Source: Cylindrotheca closterium
Taxonomy: Eukaryota; Bacillariophyta; Bacillariophyceae; Bacillariales; Bacillariaceae
DNA length: 64,000 bases
Assembly: GCA_933822405.4 (NCBI GenBank)
Contig: CAKOGP040002014.1
Span: 124,001-188,000, forward strand
Direction: 5' to 3'
The notes below the pieces were generated by a model that saw only the letters and a program-made list of their open reading frames with translations, did not search any database and had not been told where the DNA came from. Shown piece after piece: positions 1-9,623 of this stretch. Both the position numbers and the translations under genes were made by a program. Position 1 is the stretch's first letter. Each line of letters starts with the position of its first letter.

Positions 1-859
1 CAATGCCTCCGCGCATGTGATAGACTCCCTTCACATTGAGGTCTGGGTTCACAGTGGTCATTTGGTTCAGCAACGCAGTTGCTCGTTCGCAACGGATTCC
101 ACCAGTGCCTATTTCGAAAAAGAGAAAATAAAAGTCAGCTAAGCTTCATTATAAGTAAAGTTCGTCTTGATCGTCTTGCGGCGACTTACAATACATCAGA
201 ACCTTTTTCCCATTCAGCTTTTCCTGTGTTTTGGGATCATTGAGCCATTTTGGGAATTCAATACTGTTTCTCATTTTGGGGTCAATGAGTTCTGCTCCCC
301 CCTCAGGCGGCTTGAAGCTTCCAATGGCACTTTCATACGCATTACGAACATCGACAACTACCGTATCCTTGTCCTTCATGGCATTGTGATAATCCTCTGC
401 CTCTAAGTGAGTTCCGTGGAATTTTTCCAAAGATGGGGCCTTTTCACCCGCAAGACCATAGGCCACAAGTTCCTCTGTTTTCCGAATCGAAAGACTCTTG
501 AACAACTTATTCTTGGGGACGAAATCGGTCAGTTTAAAGTCAGTCTCGTCAAACAAGGGATTCCACTTGCGAAGGCCGTAACAAAAGTTGCGCACATCTT
601 CTGGCCTCCCGCTGAGAGTACAATTGACACCTTCTGGAGCGACACGCCCCCTTCCTGTGACATTGCACTCTTCACCCAAGGCAATGATCGTTTTAATGGC
701 CTTCTTGTGCTCTTTCTTGGTCCACACTGGCTCTTTGTATTGATAAAAGAGGAGAATGCAACCTTCTGACTCAGCTCCTTCAGGGACAGGCGGAAGGTTT
801 CGGAAAGCTACCGAGCGGCTGTTTTCAATCACAACTTCTTCATCTTCTTTGGTGACCAT
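1..859 (-). CDS. Rhodanese-domain tRNA uridine hydroxylase-like protein (TrhO/YceA/TSTD2 type), 3' end cut by window edge
   Basis: Exon 1 is 859..190 and exon 2 is 108..1, with an 81-base GT-AG intron at 109..189. Splicing rebuilds the active-site stretch MYCTGGIRCER; the catalytic Cys codon (Cys224) is split T|GC across the intron. The N-terminal part (about residues 34-130) resembles the acylphosphatase-like domain of the TrhO family, including GRVAPEGVNCTLSG. The rhodanese domain follows from about residue 150 (VVVDVRNAYES). Known members hydroxylate wobble uridine in tRNA, and the CTGGIRCE loop is their signature. The ATG at 859 opens the conserved region after about 15 residues. Reading through the intron would give 12 unrelated residues and a stop, which supports the splice. 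The reading frame is still open at base 1, so the C terminus lies outside the window. Family assignment is strong; the exact substrate is inferred. Confidence 0.9.
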
Positions 860-1313
860 TTCTCATAGTGGGCGAAGTATGGTTGAAGGATACTTGTTAT
901 GGTTGTCAACAAAGATCCAAATTTTATTGCGATGATGATGATTATTGATGATTGGTGGCACACAGAAAAGAGTCCTTCCGTCAACGGGCACTTTTGGAAA
1001 AGTACAGACGCCAACCCTTACTCATTCGCTAATATGGACGATCAAAAGTGCGGAACAAAACAATTTTCTGAACGAAGAACGAATGATTATTTTGAAAAAA
1101 CATGATCATTATTGATGCACGATTGACAAGAGTGGTGGCAAAGAACTTCGATTTTATGGCAACTGTGGCTCTTTATTCATCAGAACGTTGGTGAGTAACG
1201 TAATGAGTTTTCGAAGAATGTCCTATTCCCATTTCTTAGTAGCCCCAGCAGATCAATTGGATTGCATCCAACTTTCATTGTTGGGCTTAGCAAGGAGTAT
1301 TGGACACTACTAT
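860..1313. other. Intergenic, upstream of the rhodanese gene
   Basis: No convincing gene or repeat is visible. Short ORFs on both strands have no recognisable domain. The stretch holds the 5' flank of the rhodanese-domain gene and the 3' flank of the next minus-strand gene. Confidence 0.4.
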
Positions 1314-2096
1314 TTACTCTAGAGCTATTGCTTTTTGTATTCTTTCCACTCCACGACTAGTGGAACTACTCGTACTTTTGGATCTCCTGTGTTCGCCTCG
1401 GCTTCGATAGGCACTGGAACGTCGTTTACTGGTTGACCTTCGTTTCCCTTCCCGTTTCTCCGTCCTCCGGGGTTTATCTGGCTCATTTTCATCACTGTCC
1501 TCCACTGATGAAGAGGATGCAGGCATGGAGGCCATCAAAGAAGAGATCGAGCTTGTAGCTGATTCTAAATCCAAATCTTCAATTCCCATCCTTTCATATG
1601 CTCTAAGAGCCTCTTTAGTGTCTCTCTTTGCAGTTCGTAGTGCCATCTTAATGCTCTTCTTGGATTTGGATTCAGAAATGAGAGCGAGATTGATAGGATT
1701 CCTCCGGTTTTTCCTCCACTGACGTTGTTGCTCATGGAGTACCGCATCAAGACATTCTTCAATCATCTCGTTTGCTTCGTCCGCTCCATCTTGTGTCCAG
1801 CCTTCCAATCCTCGAAAGCTTTCACCTCGCTTGCTGCGTTCGCCATTTTCCAGTCGCTTGGAACTTCGTTCATGCCGTTCAATGTATTTTGCTTTTTCTT
1901 CCTCGGTGTACCAACAATGTCTCAGTTCACGTTCTGAGAAGTCGTTTCGAGAGGGTATGTAGTGGTATTCCTCTAACTTTTCTGAGAAGCGGATTTTGCT
2001 TTGTTTCAAACTGAAGCTTGATTCAGGTTTTGGTTGTTCAGTCATGGTGTCCAATAATGAAGAGGATGCTGACTCTATTTCAATCGAAGATACCAT
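1314..2096 (-). CDS. Unknown protein of the FSxxV/YTxEE-RGLE family
   Basis: A 260-aa protein with no characterised homolog that I recognise. It carries an N-terminal motif KIRFSEKLEEYHY (about residue 34), then CWYTEEE (residues 61-67), RGLE (95-98), and a helical segment with EQQRQWRKN and repeated basic heptads. The C terminus is Ser/Arg-rich. The same order of motifs occurs in the genes at 10822 and 12978 (F-S-x-x-V, about 20 residues, YT-x-x-E, RGLE, EQxRQ), so I place all three in one family; the function is unknown. The start is taken at the ATG at 2096. The open frame extends upstream to about 2243 but without an ATG, and that extension has no motif. The SR-rich tail could suggest a nuclear protein, which is inference only. 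Confidence 0.7.
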   Translation of the reverse strand: MVSSIEIESASSSLLDTMTEQPKPESSFSLKQSKIRFSEKLEEYHYIPSRNDFSERELRHCWYTEEEKAKYIERHERSSKRLENGERSKRGESFRGLEGWTQDGADEANEMIEECLDAVLHEQQRQWRKNRRNPINLALISESKSKKSIKMALRTAKRDTKEALRAYERMGIEDLDLESATSSISSLMASMPASSSSVEDSDENEPDKPRRTEKREGKRRSTSKRRSSAYRSRGEHRRSKSTSSSTSRGVERIQKAIALE

Positions 2097-3240
2097 ATTG
2101 TCTTCCTCAGCAACCTTATGACTACGATGTAGATGTCTTTGTGTTTGTAGGATGTGGTGACAACTCTGGAGTTGTAGAATTTTAAATGTTCCAATCGTTC
2201 TTTCCAATTTGGAAGGGTTGCTAATATTGATGTGTTCCGCCAAAAAGTTTCATGTGATTCATCGATGAATCGTGTGCCCGGCTGGAGATATGGCGATTCA
2301 ACCGCAATAACCGTTGAACGGTGTAATTCTAGTTCACGCGGTATTTGCATCACGAAAATTGGCAATCACAGCGTCGACGAATGAGAATTCTTCGATGCGA
2401 AACATTCATGCATGCTTGACTTTTTATATATTTTATGCATGATGTGGCATGGTGAAGTAGGGAGAAGTCACATGCATGGCCATAAAACAAAATGGTCTCA
2501 TACACTGTGATTGGTCGAGGAGGTCAACCAGATACCTCCTGCAGCCAAGCCAAAGCTACCAGTACTCTCCTAGCGTCCTACTGTAGCTATATACTGTAGC
2601 TAGCGTACGACTGAGCCGAGCCATTTTAAAAAATGTAGATTAGGCTATCTTATGAATGATGCATGCGATGGATGAAATTCAGCATCACCTTGAAGTTTCT
2701 TCCAAATGAAAGCAGCTTGGGTTTGCATCGGATGATCTTCAATTAGAGCTGGTGAAGTACCAAACAAGAGACGTACATGNNNNNNNNNNNNNNNNNNNNN
2801 NNNNNNNNNNNNNNNNNNNNNNNNNNNNNNNNNNNNNNNNNNGCGTCGCGTAGTAAAGCCACCATGATGCGAAACTAACAACTGCGACCATGAAGGAGTG
2901 CAATCCATGATAACTTAAGCACCAATGCTCCCTACATCACTAGCAAAAATGAAGGGGATTCAAAGACCGGATTTCATTTCGCTGCCGAAAACGTGTTTAT
3001 GGTTTCGCCAACACGGTGATTTGAGAAACGGTTTTCAGGACAGTGTTTGAACGATGCTGTGCTACGTTTGCGACGACCACCGAACCGTTTCTTTTTGGTT
3101 TGTTTTGTTTTGATCTTGCTTCAACACACACAGCAATTACATTTCGCAACAGAATCTGCTCATATTTTTGACATTGAATAAATCAATTGCATTCACCCAG
3201 TCCTTTCAAAAGCTTTTGAAACAACAATCAAATACATACC
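2097..3240. other. Intergenic with assembly gap and a possible broken ORF
   Basis: Two flanking stretches surround a run of N at 2780-2842. A minus-strand open frame (about 2908 to 2645) runs across the gap in the frame given by the N count. It has no domain I can name and could be a transposon remnant or chance. The bases just before 3241 are the 5' flank of the secreted-repeat gene. Confidence 0.4.
2780..2842. other. Assembly gap (63 N)
   Basis: A run of 63 undetermined bases. Its true length is unknown, so reading frames across it cannot be trusted. Confidence 0.99.
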
Positions 3241-4038
3241 ATGTTGTCTCTTCGATCCATCATCATGACCCTCTTTCTTTTGGCAATGCAGCCAATGGCG
3301 ATGCCCTTGATGAGCGCGAACTACACATGTCCATCCATGAAGGTCTCCAGCTTGGCCGACGAAAACGTTCTTTCCACTGTTGACTTTGTTGGAACAACCT
3401 TGGAGATGGGATCAACCGTCTCCTCTTTCTCTCTTGTGGAGTTCATCCAATCGATCAACTACGAATCGATCAAAGCTTTTGCAGAAGTCTTCAACGTGAA
3501 ATACGAGGCCCTTACTCAAGAATTGTCCCCTCCCATGATGTCTACCAAGTTCGAGCTCTTCAATGAGAAGTTCGAGGCATTCATCCAATCGATCAACTAC
3601 GAATCGATCAAAGCTTTTGCAGAAGTCTTCAATATGAAATGTGAAGCCTTCGCCGAAGCATTTTTTGATGCCATGATTGCCAAGTTCGGGGTCTTCATTG
3701 AGAAGTTCGAAGCATTCATCCAATGGGTGGCTCTTGAGACCTCCGATACGATCTCTTCCGGCTACCAAGGGGTCTACAAGAAGCTGGAATCTTCTGCCAC
3801 TCACCTGCTTGCTGCAGCTCCAGCTTGGCCCATCGGTAGCTTTGACCCTGAGTCCACTATCAGAGATGATTTTGACAGAGTGGAATCCTTCTTCAAGGGC
3901 CCATTAGTCTCAGCACCAGTTCCACCATTGCTATTCCTTGAGGACGCTCAATCGATTGCAATGAAGGTCTTGGATGCCATCTCTTTTGGTGCTACAACTC
4001 TTTCTCTCCTGAACCAGAAAAATTGGAGCTTCATATAA
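3241..4038 (+). CDS. Secreted protein with internal amphipathic-helix repeats
   Basis: A 265-aa protein of unknown function. Residues 1-26 form a typical signal peptide (IIMTLFLLAMQPMAMPLMSA), so it probably enters the secretory pathway. Residues 68-113 and 114-158 are two copies of a 45-46 residue unit starting FIQSINYESIKAFAEVFN. A third, partial copy starts at residue 159 (FIQW). The units look like amphipathic helices rich in Phe, Ala and Glu. The first 54 bases of the two full units are almost identical at DNA level, which points to a recent internal duplication. No plastid ASAFAP signature is present. The ATG at 3241 is the first in frame and gives the signal peptide directly. The gene is isolated on the plus strand. 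It could be a cell-wall or matrix protein, but nothing in the sequence proves that. Confidence 0.75.
   Translation: MLSLRSIIMTLFLLAMQPMAMPLMSANYTCPSMKVSSLADENVLSTVDFVGTTLEMGSTVSSFSLVEFIQSINYESIKAFAEVFNVKYEALTQELSPPMMSTKFELFNEKFEAFIQSINYESIKAFAEVFNMKCEAFAEAFFDAMIAKFGVFIEKFEAFIQWVALETSDTISSGYQGVYKKLESSATHLLAAAPAWPIGSFDPESTIRDDFDRVESFFKGPLVSAPVPPLLFLEDAQSIAMKVLDAISFGATTLSLLNQKNWSFI
3442..3714 (+). repeat. Two direct repeat units of 138 and 135 bases inside the secreted-protein gene
   Basis: Units start at 3442 and 3580. Both open with ttcatccaatcgatcaacta and stay nearly identical for about 54 bases before diverging. A partial third unit starts at 3715. Confidence 0.85.
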
Positions 4039-4182
4039 AGAGAGCTACTCATGTTCATCCACCTCTTCCGTTTGATCCTCCTGCAAACATCATCAAGGCC
4101 AACTCGATCGACTCTCCTGGGAGTTGGCTTGCAGGGGTACTGCTGCACCAAAACGTTGCAGTAGGCGGTCGCGAAAGTTAAT

Positions 4183-4220
<38 letters not shown>

Positions 4221-4851
4221 CAAATGAAAACTTGGGGGAAAGTGTAGAGGAAGATTTTCATGATGAAATGTGTGGGTTGATGGTTATTGGGTGCATACGA
4301 TGTGCACAACAGATATGGAAGGAAGCACAGTGGGATGCTCAAAACACTACTAAATACTGTATGATGACACTCAAAAAGTCATTGGACCTTCAATAAAACA
4401 AACTTTGAATGGGGACACAAAATAAGTTCGAAGTCGAACTAAAAAATAACAATAATAATGATAAATAGCACTAGATGCAACATAAACCATTAGCCGCCAA
4501 TCCTAGTCGTTAGTATTAGTCATTGCATTCATTTGCGAATGATCTTTTTGAGAACTACAATGTCATTTCGCATTCCAAAAGTCATACCTAACAGCATGTT
4601 CAATATACGGTACATGTGGAAATAAGGTATTACAGCAGTAGACCCAATTTGGGTCATGGTCATTGACAATAAAACTGGATTGATCGATTGATTCAGCCCA
4701 AGCTTTGCTTTTAGCCGAACGATCGACACAAATAAGAACGGTCCAACAATTCAAGGATACATCTCAGCACGCAGTGAGTCAAATGGTGACATTATGTGGA
4801 ATCCCAAAATTCGAGACAGTCAAGATATGATATCAAGATCCTTCATTGTCC
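4039..4851. other. Intergenic, AT-rich, with a TA microsatellite
   Basis: No convincing gene. It holds the 3' flank of the secreted-repeat gene, a (TA)14 tract and AT-rich DNA. ORFs here are short and featureless. Confidence 0.4.
4189..4216. repeat. (AT)14 microsatellite
   Basis: Uninterrupted AT dinucleotides directly visible. Confidence 0.95.
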
Positions 4852-4854
4852 CTA

Positions 4855-4855
4855 A

Positions 4856-4897
<42 letters not shown>

Positions 4898-4929
4898 GGT
4901 TGCTGTTGCGGTTGCTGTTGCTGTTGTGG
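4855..4929. repeat. CAACAG-type hexanucleotide repeat (poly-Gln coding on the minus strand)
   Basis: On the plus strand this reads as repeated gctgtt/gcggtt units. On the minus strand, in frame with the ORF above, it encodes Gln with a few Pro. Confidence 0.85.
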
Positions 4930-4974
4930 TGGTTGCGCTTGATATAAAATTGCATTATTACTTTGCTTCTGAAT

Positions 4975-5319
4975 TTACAGTATTTGTTTGGCCTTGTTCT
5001 TTTTTTCTCTCGCCGCTTGCTTTCGCAATTCTGCCATTTGAAACATGGATGGAATCGCTGGAATACATCCACATTTGCAAACAATGTCATGCTTCCTTGG
5101 AATGGATTGCAATTGTTCTTTGGTAAGTGGAGCTGCCACTGGTGTCACTTTGGACAATGCTGCTACTGGAATAGTGATAGCTGGTGGGGCAATGGTGGAA
5201 GCGCAATAATCCATTGGCTGACTGGAAGAAGAAGTAGTAGTATCTTCACCGCCATCGTTATCTGTTTTGTTTTGATTGGCACTTATGTCTGTTGTAGCGA
5301 GCCCCAAACTTGCTTCCAT
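4975..5319 (-). CDS. Unknown small protein, followed in frame by a stop and a poly-Gln extension
   Basis: A 114-aa open frame starting at the ATG at 5319 (MEASLGLATTDIS). It contains a Thr/Ser stretch, a CKCGC cluster and a basic C-terminal segment (ELRKQAAREKKNKAKQ). After its TAA at 4975-4977 the same frame stays open for 41 more codons to a TAG at 4852-4854, and that extension is rich in Gln (IQKQSNNAILYQAQPPQQQ, then a CAA/CAG run). The protein-like composition on both sides of the TAA suggests one longer Q-tailed protein interrupted by a stop. I found no intron that would remove the TAA and keep the frame. It could be a pseudogene, a sequence error or simply two unrelated stretches. No domain is recognised. 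Confidence 0.45.
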   Translation of the reverse strand: MEASLGLATTDISANQNKTDNDGGEDTTTSSSSQPMDYCASTIAPPAITIPVAALSKVTPVAAPLTKEQLQSIPRKHDIVCKCGCIPAIPSMFQMAELRKQAAREKKNKAKQIL

Positions 5320-6561
5320 GTTTTGCAATAATATAGACTATATATTATACTATACAGACAACACAAATGGATGAATGAATGCTGTACGCAGTAGTATAAC
5401 AGTGTGCTGGGATACCGGGTACTGTATTCGTACTGGTATGCCTGGGCCGAAATCAAATATCGCACAGTTTCTTTGATCAGGCAAGACGGTAGACGGACTG
5501 GCACGAGAAGATATCTGTCTTCACGCCAACAGTCATGTTGTCAGTCGCTTAAGCGAAGTAACGGTAATTATTGGACGAAATTTCGGGGACGATCGGCATG
5601 GCAAACGAAGGCGTGGCAGAAACATTCTTTTTGCCAAGTGCAAGATGAGACGATGAAGAGCTAAGGAACCATGATCTTCTGAAGCAATTCAGAATGATTA
5701 TATCTTTTTTTCCCACCATCCCACCCGGTTCCTGATTTATCTCTTCTGCACCAAATGCTCGGTACCATTACGGTCCCAAATTTGTGTCACGACTGAGTCC
5801 ATTGAGTCGAATCTTCGATTCCCGTTTCAAATCCGGTCCCTAATTCTAGTTACCAAGCTTACGATGCCAAACCCACACCTCTTACTTACGTACCGTATGG
5901 AGGACTGGCATAATCCCGTTTGGTACAATTCGTAGTATGCAATCATCCTAGGCCAATCACGCTAAACATCGAGTCATGAAGTGGAGGCGGCGCCTGGTAA
6001 TCCGTAGGATTAGGTCCGTTTTCAATATATCTGTCCGTTTGCAGTGTTTCCGACAGAAGAATGAACGAATGAATCAATTGTGAGAGGGATGCAAATAGAT
6101 GCCAACACTATCGTTATCGATGTGATTCCAAACGCGAAATCAATATTCATCAAAACTAAAATTACTAAACTATTGTTTTTCCTACTCTACATAGCTTCGT
6201 ACTGACTGACCCAAAGTCCTCCGTCTGTTGTGGAGTCTCCGTCAGTCTCATTGACCAAAGCTCACCCTTTCAAAATTGTGTGTGTGTGTGTGTATGTGTA
6301 TGTATATATATATATTTGGGCATGTTTCAGGGACTTGTATGTGTGTGTGTGTGTGTGTGTCCTGTTGTTCTACTGCACGATACTTTGTGTGTGTGTCGTC
6401 GTATTGCCCTCAAGACTTGATGGCTCGTACTACATAGTAGAGCAGATGCCTCCAAACGACGACGATTGGAATGAATGAATGAATGAATATCTCAATCCCA
6501 TCAACCATCTTGATGGCATTGCATTTCCTTGCAATCATGGTCCAAAACAATAGAAAAACTT
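5320..6561. other. Intergenic with TG/TA microsatellites
   Basis: No gene found. Two TG-rich microsatellites lie near 6277-6360, and (GAAT) repeats lie at about 6470-6487. Open frames across 5404-5664 show no domain. Confidence 0.4.
6277..6360. repeat. Two TG microsatellites with a TA tail
   Basis: TG repeats at 6277-6300 run into TA repeats to about 6315. A second (TG) tract occupies about 6339-6360. Confidence 0.9.
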
Positions 6562-7446
6562 TTAGGCGGCAATGGTGGCTCTCATACCAATTTGTGCCAA
6601 GAGTTCATTTGGATGGCTGTAGACTTCCAAGGTACCCTCGAGTTGTAGTGATGGTATCTTCTTGCTGGCCGATTGCAGGGCTACTGACAAGGATCCTTGT
6701 TTGCTAGTCGAGACATGCGCATCGTCATCACCATCATCTTGTTGTTGACAGTCCGGCATGTCAATGACAACCTCCAAACCTTGAGGAAATCCATCCGTCT
6801 CGCAGTGTTGTTGCTGTTGTTGTTGTTGTGCGTCACCGCACAAGTTGCAACGAAAGGTCCAAGGTACCTCCTGGCCATTGATCTATTGTTGTTGTTTTTG
6901 TTGTGAGAAGGAAATAGGTGAGAACACTTGTGTACTTTTTGATCAAACACTCAATGACAAATTGCCATTTGCCACATCCTAGAGTAGACTTACCATAAAG
7001 GTTCCCTCGACATGTGCAAGGCTGTCATCACTCGATGTGTAGTCACCTTCCTCCATGTCAATATCATTTGACGAAAGAGTGTAATTCATGGAAATGACGT
7101 CTCCCCATTGATACTGACAGTCCGTATCTTGACAGTGTTTGCTGTCAAATTGAAACTCGATGGGAGCAATGCGAGCAATGTCATTGACGAGTTCGATGGA
7201 CTTGGAAAACCAAACGCCAGAAGAAAACGATGGTGAACCTTGTCCTCGCAGATACTTTTGGGAGGATGCTTGCGAATCCCTGTTGTTGTTGTTGTTGTTG
7301 TTGTGGCAGTGATTGCGATGCATTCGTTCTAAAGAATGTCGAATGCTTCGAAACCATTCACGGGACAGTCCAGATACTGTGATATAAGTAGCGACTGATA
7401 GAATCAGCACTTTTGTGAGCGTAATCTTTTGAAGCTGAAGTTGCAT
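6562..7446 (-). CDS. Two-exon secreted or membrane-anchored protein of unknown function
   Basis: Exon 1 is 7446..6994 and exon 2 is 6882..6562, with a 111-base GT-AG intron at 6883..6993. The spliced protein is 257 aa and reads smoothly across the junction (GTFM|INGQEVPWTFRCNLCG). Residues 8-26 (ITLTKVLILSVATYITVSG) form a signal peptide or signal anchor. The rest is predicted to lie outside the cytosol. It has paired cysteines (HCQDTDC, CNLCG, PDC) that could form disulfides, plus Asn and Gln homopolymer runs. The middle part looks like a small beta-rich domain. I considered an ML/NPC2-like lipid-binding fold, but no decisive motif supports it, so function is left open. The start ATG at 7446 directly precedes the hydrophobic segment. 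Confidence 0.7.
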
Positions 7447-7635
7447 TGTTTTGTTTTGTTTTGTCTTGTTTTGTTTAGGATGGTTTGCGTGAAAAAAGAT
7501 TTGACAGGTGGTGATTTGATTCTTCTTTTTGTCTTTTCTGTAAGTATTTTGTTTTGTTTTGTATGGTGGAGCAGTTGGTGTGAAAGATACCTTTGCTAAG
7601 CGTGTTGTATTGTATTGTATTGTTTTGTGTTGTAT
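7447..7635. repeat. Interrupted TTTTG/TATTG pentanucleotide repeats
   Basis: Three clusters of ttttg or tattg units are visible within about 190 bases. Confidence 0.8.
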
Positions 7636-8186
7636 TCTAATGCAATACTACTACTAGTGGTGATTGCAATGGAGGGAAAAATTGGTGTGGCAACAGGGAT
7701 CTCGTTCAGATGTTTGTTGGCAGTGAGCATTTTGTTGCTTTTGACTGCCAGCACGGTCCCACAAAAGTCGACCGGCGCTCCAACTGGTGTTGGCCGGATG
7801 GCATTTTCGCGTTGGCAGTGTCTTGCCAAGATTGCAAGATCCAATGCACGATGGACCGCGCGATACGATTGAAAACTAAAGTATCTCCAGAAAGGGTGAC
7901 GTCATCTCCTCCATTTCATCAAACGTCGTCAGCCATTTCTCATCCACGTGCGTCCAACAAGATGTGACGTTACGGATTTCTTCTGGAATTTCTCAACTTC
8001 ACTACCCTTAAAGAATTAAGTTATGCATTTCTCCATTGAAAATATGAATCGTATCCTATGCATCATACGGAGGGGTGACCGGAAACCAGTCGACTTACGT
8101 CACAGAAGAAAAACTTCCAGACAATGAGAAGATGAGAAGTCGAGAAGACGAGAAGCATTCACAAAAGCACAAGTAACTCAACAATA

Positions 8187-8188
<2 letters not shown>

Positions 8189-8221
<33 letters not shown>
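8189..8221. repeat. (CA)n microsatellite
   Basis: About 16 uninterrupted CA units. Confidence 0.95.
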
Positions 8222-8222
<1 letters not shown>

Positions 8223-8339
8223 GATTCCTTTGTCGTCATCAGGTCTACAGGTCTACAGGTATCCTTATCTCAACCATCCACACACACAGCAGCATCAATC
8301 CTAGCTAGCGCTACTAGTGTCTCTTGACCTTTCCGAAAA

Positions 8340-9623
8340 ATGCAATCCTCTCAACAATTCCTCATGGTTGTGGCTCGCAATAGCAGCATTAGCACCAGCA
8401 TTAGCATTAGCGGCAGCAACGCTTCTAGACCCTTGGCATGTGCCCTGTTCTCCACCATGGATCTGTCACCCGCCATTGACACGACCATCAAGCCAAAGTA
8501 CTTTGTCCCCCGTGCCGAACGGGGCGAACGTCCGGCCTTTCCCGTCGAACCGGGATCCAATGGACGTCTCAAAAAGATTGGACGTACCTGTCCCACGCGG
8601 GAATTGAATTACACGGCCGAGAACTGGCAAGCCCACAAGTCTCCCTACCGTCGGTTCCGACACGTCCTGGGGACTCTCAAATCGAGTCCCTTTCGTCGAT
8701 TGGCCATGCCCGAACTGACCACGACTGCGACCATTGCGGCCTGTCTGGCCTATTACAATGAGATTATTGCCGTCGATCCTGCCTTGCATTTGCATTTGGA
8801 CTCGGGGGCGATGGCGGGAGGAACCACTGCCATTGGTCTCTTGGCAGCCTTTCGTCTCAATGCCTCCTATGGACGCTACGACGAAGGCCGCAAGTTTTGG
8901 GGAGAAATCAACAATGCGGCCCGTGATTTGGGTGGCAATGCCTGCATGTGGATTTCCGACCAAGGTGAAACCCAACGCATGCTCAAACTCATCAAGGCCT
9001 TTCCCATTGTCACCCAGTGGCATTTGAACGAAAAGGGTGGCCACTTTCAAATGAAGCGCAAGGACCCTGATTTCAAGGAACAAAAGTTGGCCAACTACGT
9101 TGCCGAACTACGAGAAATTTACCAAAACGATCAAGATCAAGACTTTATTGACATTGTCAATACCTACGAAAAGGGTGGACATGTTCCACTCACTGTCTCG
9201 GCCGGTATGCGCCGCATCATTGCGGACAACCACAGCCCGGAATCTGCTCCCTACAACAAGGAAATGGACGAACAAGTCCGACGCATTGTCATGTGTCTTG
9301 GACAAGCGGAACGTGTGTTGAGAACTCCTCTCCCAACCTGCTTTACAAGACACACCTCTCGTCTCTTGTTCTTTTGGTCCAACCTTTTGCCCTTTACCAT
9401 GTACGCGGCCTGTGGACCCATTGCCACCATTCCAGCATCGGTGGCAGTCTCCTACGCAATCATGGGAATTGCCGATGTCGGTGTCCAATTGGAAGAACCC
9501 TTTAACATTCTTCCTCTTCGCCAATATTCGGAAGGTATCTTTGATGGTATCAACGCCATTGAAGCTGGTTTCAACAATATGGATGGTGGTCGACCAGCAG
9601 CACCTGCCATTACTAGTTCTTAA
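8340..9623 (+). CDS. Bestrophin-like anion channel (UPF0187/VCCN type)
   Basis: A 427-aa single-exon protein. The bestrophin signature is clear. After the first hydrophobic pair (about residues 124-175), RLNASYGRYDEGRKFWGEI matches the conserved segment after helix two. The C-terminal GIADVGVQLEEPFNILPL (about 376-393) matches the family's xxGxxIExPFxxxxxxLPL element. Members are chloride or bicarbonate channels. In plants and algae they sit in thylakoid membranes and tune the proton motive force or bicarbonate supply to the pyrenoid. The N-terminal 80 residues are Ser-rich, lack homology and could be targeting sequence, but no ASAFAP motif is visible, so plastid location is uncertain. The ATG at 8340 is used; a later ATG at 8458 (MDLSPAID) is an alternative. 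No intron is needed. Confidence 0.85.
   Translation: MQSSQQFLMVVARNSSISTSISISGSNASRPLACALFSTMDLSPAIDTTIKPKYFVPRAERGERPAFPVEPGSNGRLKKIGRTCPTRELNYTAENWQAHKSPYRRFRHVLGTLKSSPFRRLAMPELTTTATIAACLAYYNEIIAVDPALHLHLDSGAMAGGTTAIGLLAAFRLNASYGRYDEGRKFWGEINNAARDLGGNACMWISDQGETQRMLKLIKAFPIVTQWHLNEKGGHFQMKRKDPDFKEQKLANYVAELREIYQNDQDQDFIDIVNTYEKGGHVPLTVSAGMRRIIADNHSPESAPYNKEMDEQVRRIVMCLGQAERVLRTPLPTCFTRHTSRLLFFWSNLLPFTMYAACGPIATIPASVAVSYAIMGIADVGVQLEEPFNILPLRQYSEGIFDGINAIEAGFNNMDGGRPAAPAITSS

Larger units (their letters stand above)
7447..8339. other. Intergenic with TTTTG and CA repeats
   Basis: Pentanucleotide TTTTG/TATTG repeats occupy about 7447-7476, 7546-7562 and 7602-7635. A (CA)n tract lies at 8189-8221, upstream of the bestrophin-like gene. 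A plus-strand frame at 7670-7872 has a hydrophobic stretch but nothing else to support it. Confidence 0.4.

Noticed and set aside
2645..2908. Minus-strand ORF spanning the N gap as a possible transposon fragment
   Set aside because: The true gap length is unknown and no transposase or reverse-transcriptase motif is visible.
7615..7872. Plus-strand ORF with a hydrophobic stretch like a signal peptide
   Set aside because: It overlaps TATTG repeats, ends quickly and has no motif. A minus-strand frame of similar length overlaps it, so neither is convincing.
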